Program-made: the position numbers and the translations under genes
In this document: positions 7,943-9,642 of the stretch, piece after piece
Position numbering within the stretch: position 1 is the stretch's first letter
Layout: each line of letters begins with the position of its first letter
The notes under the pieces: generated by a model
The model's input: only the letters and a program-made list of their open reading frames with translations
Told to the model about the DNA's origin: nothing
The model's database searches: none
Origin: CAYSHJ01 sp964589725
Lineage (GTDB): Bacteria > Planctomycetota > Planctomycetia > Planctomycetales > Planctomycetaceae
Assembly (NCBI GenBank): GCA_964589725.1
Contig: CAZPUJ010000301.1
Location: forward strand, 1 to 9,642
DNA: 9,642 nucleotides
Direction of reading: 5' to 3'

Positions 7943-9271
7943 TCAACTTAACTCAGAAATGGGAGTGCCCTGATAGAGAATCGGCACCGGGCGGCCGGCA
8001 TCATTGAACACGCGGTCGGTCGCCACGCCAAGCTGCTGATAGATCGTGGCCAAGACGTCGTTGTAGTGAATCGGTCGGTCGTGCGGGACTTCCGCGCGGG
8101 CGTTGCTGGTGCCGAGCACTTGGCCGGTCTTGAGGCCGCCGCCGGTCAGCAAGACGGAAAACACGTCGCTCCAGTGATCGCGGCCGACTTGTGCGTTGAT
8201 CTTCGGCGTGCGGCCAAACTCGGAGATAATCGCGACCAGCGTTGAGTCCAACAGGCCGCGTTCGGTGAGGTCATCGAGCAGCGTCGAGACGGCCTGATCG
8301 AGACGCGGCAGCAGGTTGTTCTTCAGTGATGCGAAGTTGCCGACATGCGTGTCCCAATCTTGATTGTCGGCGAAGTTGACCAGCGTGAACGGCACGCCTG
8401 CCTCGGCCAGCCGCCGAGCCAGCAACGCCCGCTGTCCGAATTTGTGACTGCCGTATCGCTGTCGCATCTGGGATGTCTCTTGCGACAGGTCGAAGGCGGC
8501 TCGCGTGTCGGAGTGGCTGACCATGTCGAGAGCCATGCAGCGGAATTGGTCGATGCCAGACATTGTGCCGGTGGTGTCGGCATCGCGCGTGAGATTGTCC
8601 AGCCGCTGCAACAAGCCTTGCCGATCTTGAAAGCGGCCGAAGTCGATGGACGGAGACATTACCAAATGCGGCGGCAGTTGAAACCGCGACGTCGCATCGA
8701 CCGGCACGGGACCAGACTCGAAGGGATCGTAGGCCATGCCCAGGAAGTGTGCTCCCGCGTACCGCACGCGATCGCCAAGCTGTCCTTTATCCGGCACACA
8801 GACATACGCCGGCAAGCCGGGCCGGCTGGGGCCTCGCACCTTCGCGACGAACGAGCCGACCGACGGTTTGTCGTTGCGGTTCTTGGTCGTGACGTTGGCT
8901 CCCGGATAGTCGTAGCCAGTCAGCACCCAATGAATCGCCGCCTCATGACTGGGCGTGCCATGATAGACGCTGCGGAGCACATTGAACCGCCTTGTTCTCG
9001 CCGCCAGCAACGGCAAGTGCTCGCACACGCGATACCCGGGCAGCGATGTCGCGATGGATTGGAACTCTCCCCGATACTCGGCCGGAGCGTCCGGCTTCAT
9101 GTCCCACGTGTCGAGTTGAGAACATCCGCCTTGCAGCAAGATGACAATCGCCTGCTTGGCCGGCGCGTCTCCTGTCGCCGCGCGTGCTGATGAGTTCACG
9201 CTCGCGAGAATTCCGCCGACCGCGACGCCGCTGGTCTTCAGAAGCTGACGTCGCGTTGTTCGGATTGTCAT
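7943..9271 (-). CDS. DUF1501 family Tat-exported protein
   Basis: This 442-residue protein begins with a twin-arginine signal, TTRRQLLKTSG followed by a hydrophobic stretch and ARA|ATG near residue 31. That predicts export in folded form. DUF1501 proteins are common in Planctomycetota, have an alkaline-phosphatase/sulfatase-like fold, and have no firmly established function. Family hallmarks visible are LLQGGCSQLDTWD (45-57), the HGTPSHE segment (104-110), DWDTHVGNF (305-313), SEFGRTPK (350-357), GRDHW (363-367), LLTGGGLKTGQVLG (374-387) and a terminal ILYQGTPI. Start ATG 9271 has GGGAG six bases upstream. The length is normal for the family. Such genes usually lie next to DUF1549/DUF1553 cytochrome-like genes, and none is adjacent inside this window. 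A strong stem-loop lies 18 bp upstream of the start codon, and a remnant of a second family member lies just downstream. Confidence 0.94.
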   Translation of the reverse strand: MTIRTTRRQLLKTSGVAVGGILASVNSSARAATGDAPAKQAIVILLQGGCSQLDTWDMKPDAPAEYRGEFQSIATSLPGYRVCEHLPLLAARTRRFNVLRSVYHGTPSHEAAIHWVLTGYDYPGANVTTKNRNDKPSVGSFVAKVRGPSRPGLPAYVCVPDKGQLGDRVRYAGAHFLGMAYDPFESGPVPVDATSRFQLPPHLVMSPSIDFGRFQDRQGLLQRLDNLTRDADTTGTMSGIDQFRCMALDMVSHSDTRAAFDLSQETSQMRQRYGSHKFGQRALLARRLAEAGVPFTLVNFADNQDWDTHVGNFASLKNNLLPRLDQAVSTLLDDLTERGLLDSTLVAIISEFGRTPKINAQVGRDHWSDVFSVLLTGGGLKTGQVLGTSNARAEVPHDRPIHYNDVLATIYQQLGVATDRVFNDAGRPVPILYQGTPISELS

Positions 9272-9288
9272 GTCGAACTCCCAAACGG

Positions 9289-9337
9289 ACCCGAAGCGTC
9301 AGGGTTGAGGTAACAATGCCTCGCTGACGCTTCGGGT
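9289..9337. repeat. Stem-loop from inverted 14-bp motif, upstream of DUF1501 gene
   Basis: ACCCGAAGCGTCAG (9289-9302) and CTGACGCTTCGGGT (9324-9337) are perfect 14-bp inverted arms. Inside the 21-base gap, GAGG (9307-9310) and CCTC (9319-9322) add a second short stem. The same motif, with one to three changes, bounds the 4466-4765 block. Its position 18 bp before the DUF1501 start means it would be in the mRNA leader if transcription starts upstream of it. Confidence 0.75.
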
Positions 9338-9347
9338 TAGTGTCAGT

Positions 9348-9367
9348 CTCGACCGCGTGCGGTCGAG
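9348..9367. repeat. Near-perfect palindrome
   Basis: CTCGACCGC and GCGGTCGAG form 9-bp inverted arms around a two-base GT centre, 11 bp beyond the larger stem-loop. The nearly uninterrupted symmetry would suit a dimeric protein-binding site or a cruciform. No regulator gene is nearby to tie it to. Confidence 0.5.
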
Positions 9368-9642
9368 CTTGTCTGATGGAGGACAGGATAATGCGTGCGT
9401 TCCTCATAACACATGGGAAACGCAGTGATTTTGCGGAACCACGACCGGCAGACGCGGACGCTACTGCTTTGTCACAGCAATGAATTCGGGTCGCGGAAAT
9501 CAGCCGCAAGGCGCTGGTATGGAAGGACCAGTCAAGTATTATGAGCGGGTGAATTCTCAGAATAGTGTTTTTGGTTTAGCTCATGGTGTTCTGGGGCGGC
9601 CGCCGAGTCGTCGGCGAGGGGGAAACGACTGTTGATCAGACT

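Larger units (their letters stand above)
9272..9642. other. Gene-free right end of window
   Basis: These 371 bp upstream of the DUF1501 gene contain the two inverted repeats listed separately and a third GC-rich one at 9595-9616 (GGCGGCCGCC, then CGCCGA-GTCG-TCGGCG). I see no frame with protein-family resemblance. Minus-strand open frames through the repeat read NPKRQRG and LTLRVR, repeat-derived peptides. A 30-codon frame at 9391-9483 has a good GGAGG but no other support. The DUF1501 promoter presumably lies here, but I cannot place it. Confidence 0.5.

Noticed and set aside
8345..9190. Plus-strand 281-codon open frame
   Set aside because: It is antisense to the DUF1501 gene. The minus frame carries all family hallmarks.
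9391..9483. 30-codon frame preceded by GGAGG at about eight bases
   Set aside because: The ribosome-binding site is good, but the peptide has no recognisable features and the frame is short enough to occur by chance. Ribosome profiling or conservation would be needed.
8943..9509. Minus-strand 188-codon open frame overlapping the DUF1501 start
   Set aside because: It reads through the 14-bp motif (giving NPKRQRG and LTLRVR) and then out of frame through the DUF1501 gene. The overlapping DUF1501 frame has a Tat signal and clear motifs.

Overview
The gene content points to a member of the Planctomycetota. The window holds a Cys-type sulfatase, an SMP-30/gluconolactonase domain fused to an esterase, a SUMF1-domain lipoprotein, a Tat-exported DUF1501 protein, a redoxin-cytochrome-copper monooxygenase fusion, and short GC-rich palindromic intergenic repeats of a kind I associate with this phylum. 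This assignment is inferred from families and repeats, not from a marker gene. The DNA looks GC-rich throughout, and I saw no rRNA, tRNA, CRISPR array, integrase or transposase.

Layout from left to right. A minus-strand pair, probably an operon, fills 1-3122: an exported esterase/SMP-30 fusion (3122 to 1383), followed after 38 bp by an arylsulfatase (1344 leftwards, cut by the window edge). Divergent from it is a SUMF1-domain lipoprotein (3393-4466, plus). The gap 4467-4806 holds a roughly 196-bp imperfect inverted repeat built of small hairpins and bounded by inverted copies of a 14-bp motif. Next is a 628-residue membrane-anchored redox protein (6693 to 4807, minus). Divergent from that is a nitrilase-superfamily amidohydrolase (6988-7818, plus). 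This gene converges on a DUF1501 protein (9271 to 7943, minus). Between them lie a bipartite hairpin and a short remnant of a second DUF1501 gene. The last 371 bp (9272-9642) hold only hairpins, one of which reuses the 14-bp motif of the 4.5-kb repeat block.

Functionally, five of the six proteins carry export or anchoring signals, which suggests work in the periplasm or at the envelope. The sulfatase and esterase/SMP-30 pair fits breakdown of sulfated, esterified polysaccharide or sugar-lactone substrates. The neighbouring SUMF1 protein is a tempting partner for the sulfatase, but it lacks one of the two catalytic cysteines of formylglycine-generating enzyme, so it is probably not the activating enzyme. 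The nitrilase is probably cytoplasmic and not obviously linked to the rest.

No single unmistakable new system is visible. The observations most worth following are the covarying hairpin repeat block, its shared motif upstream of the DUF1501 gene, the DUF1501 remnant, and the three-domain redox fusion.
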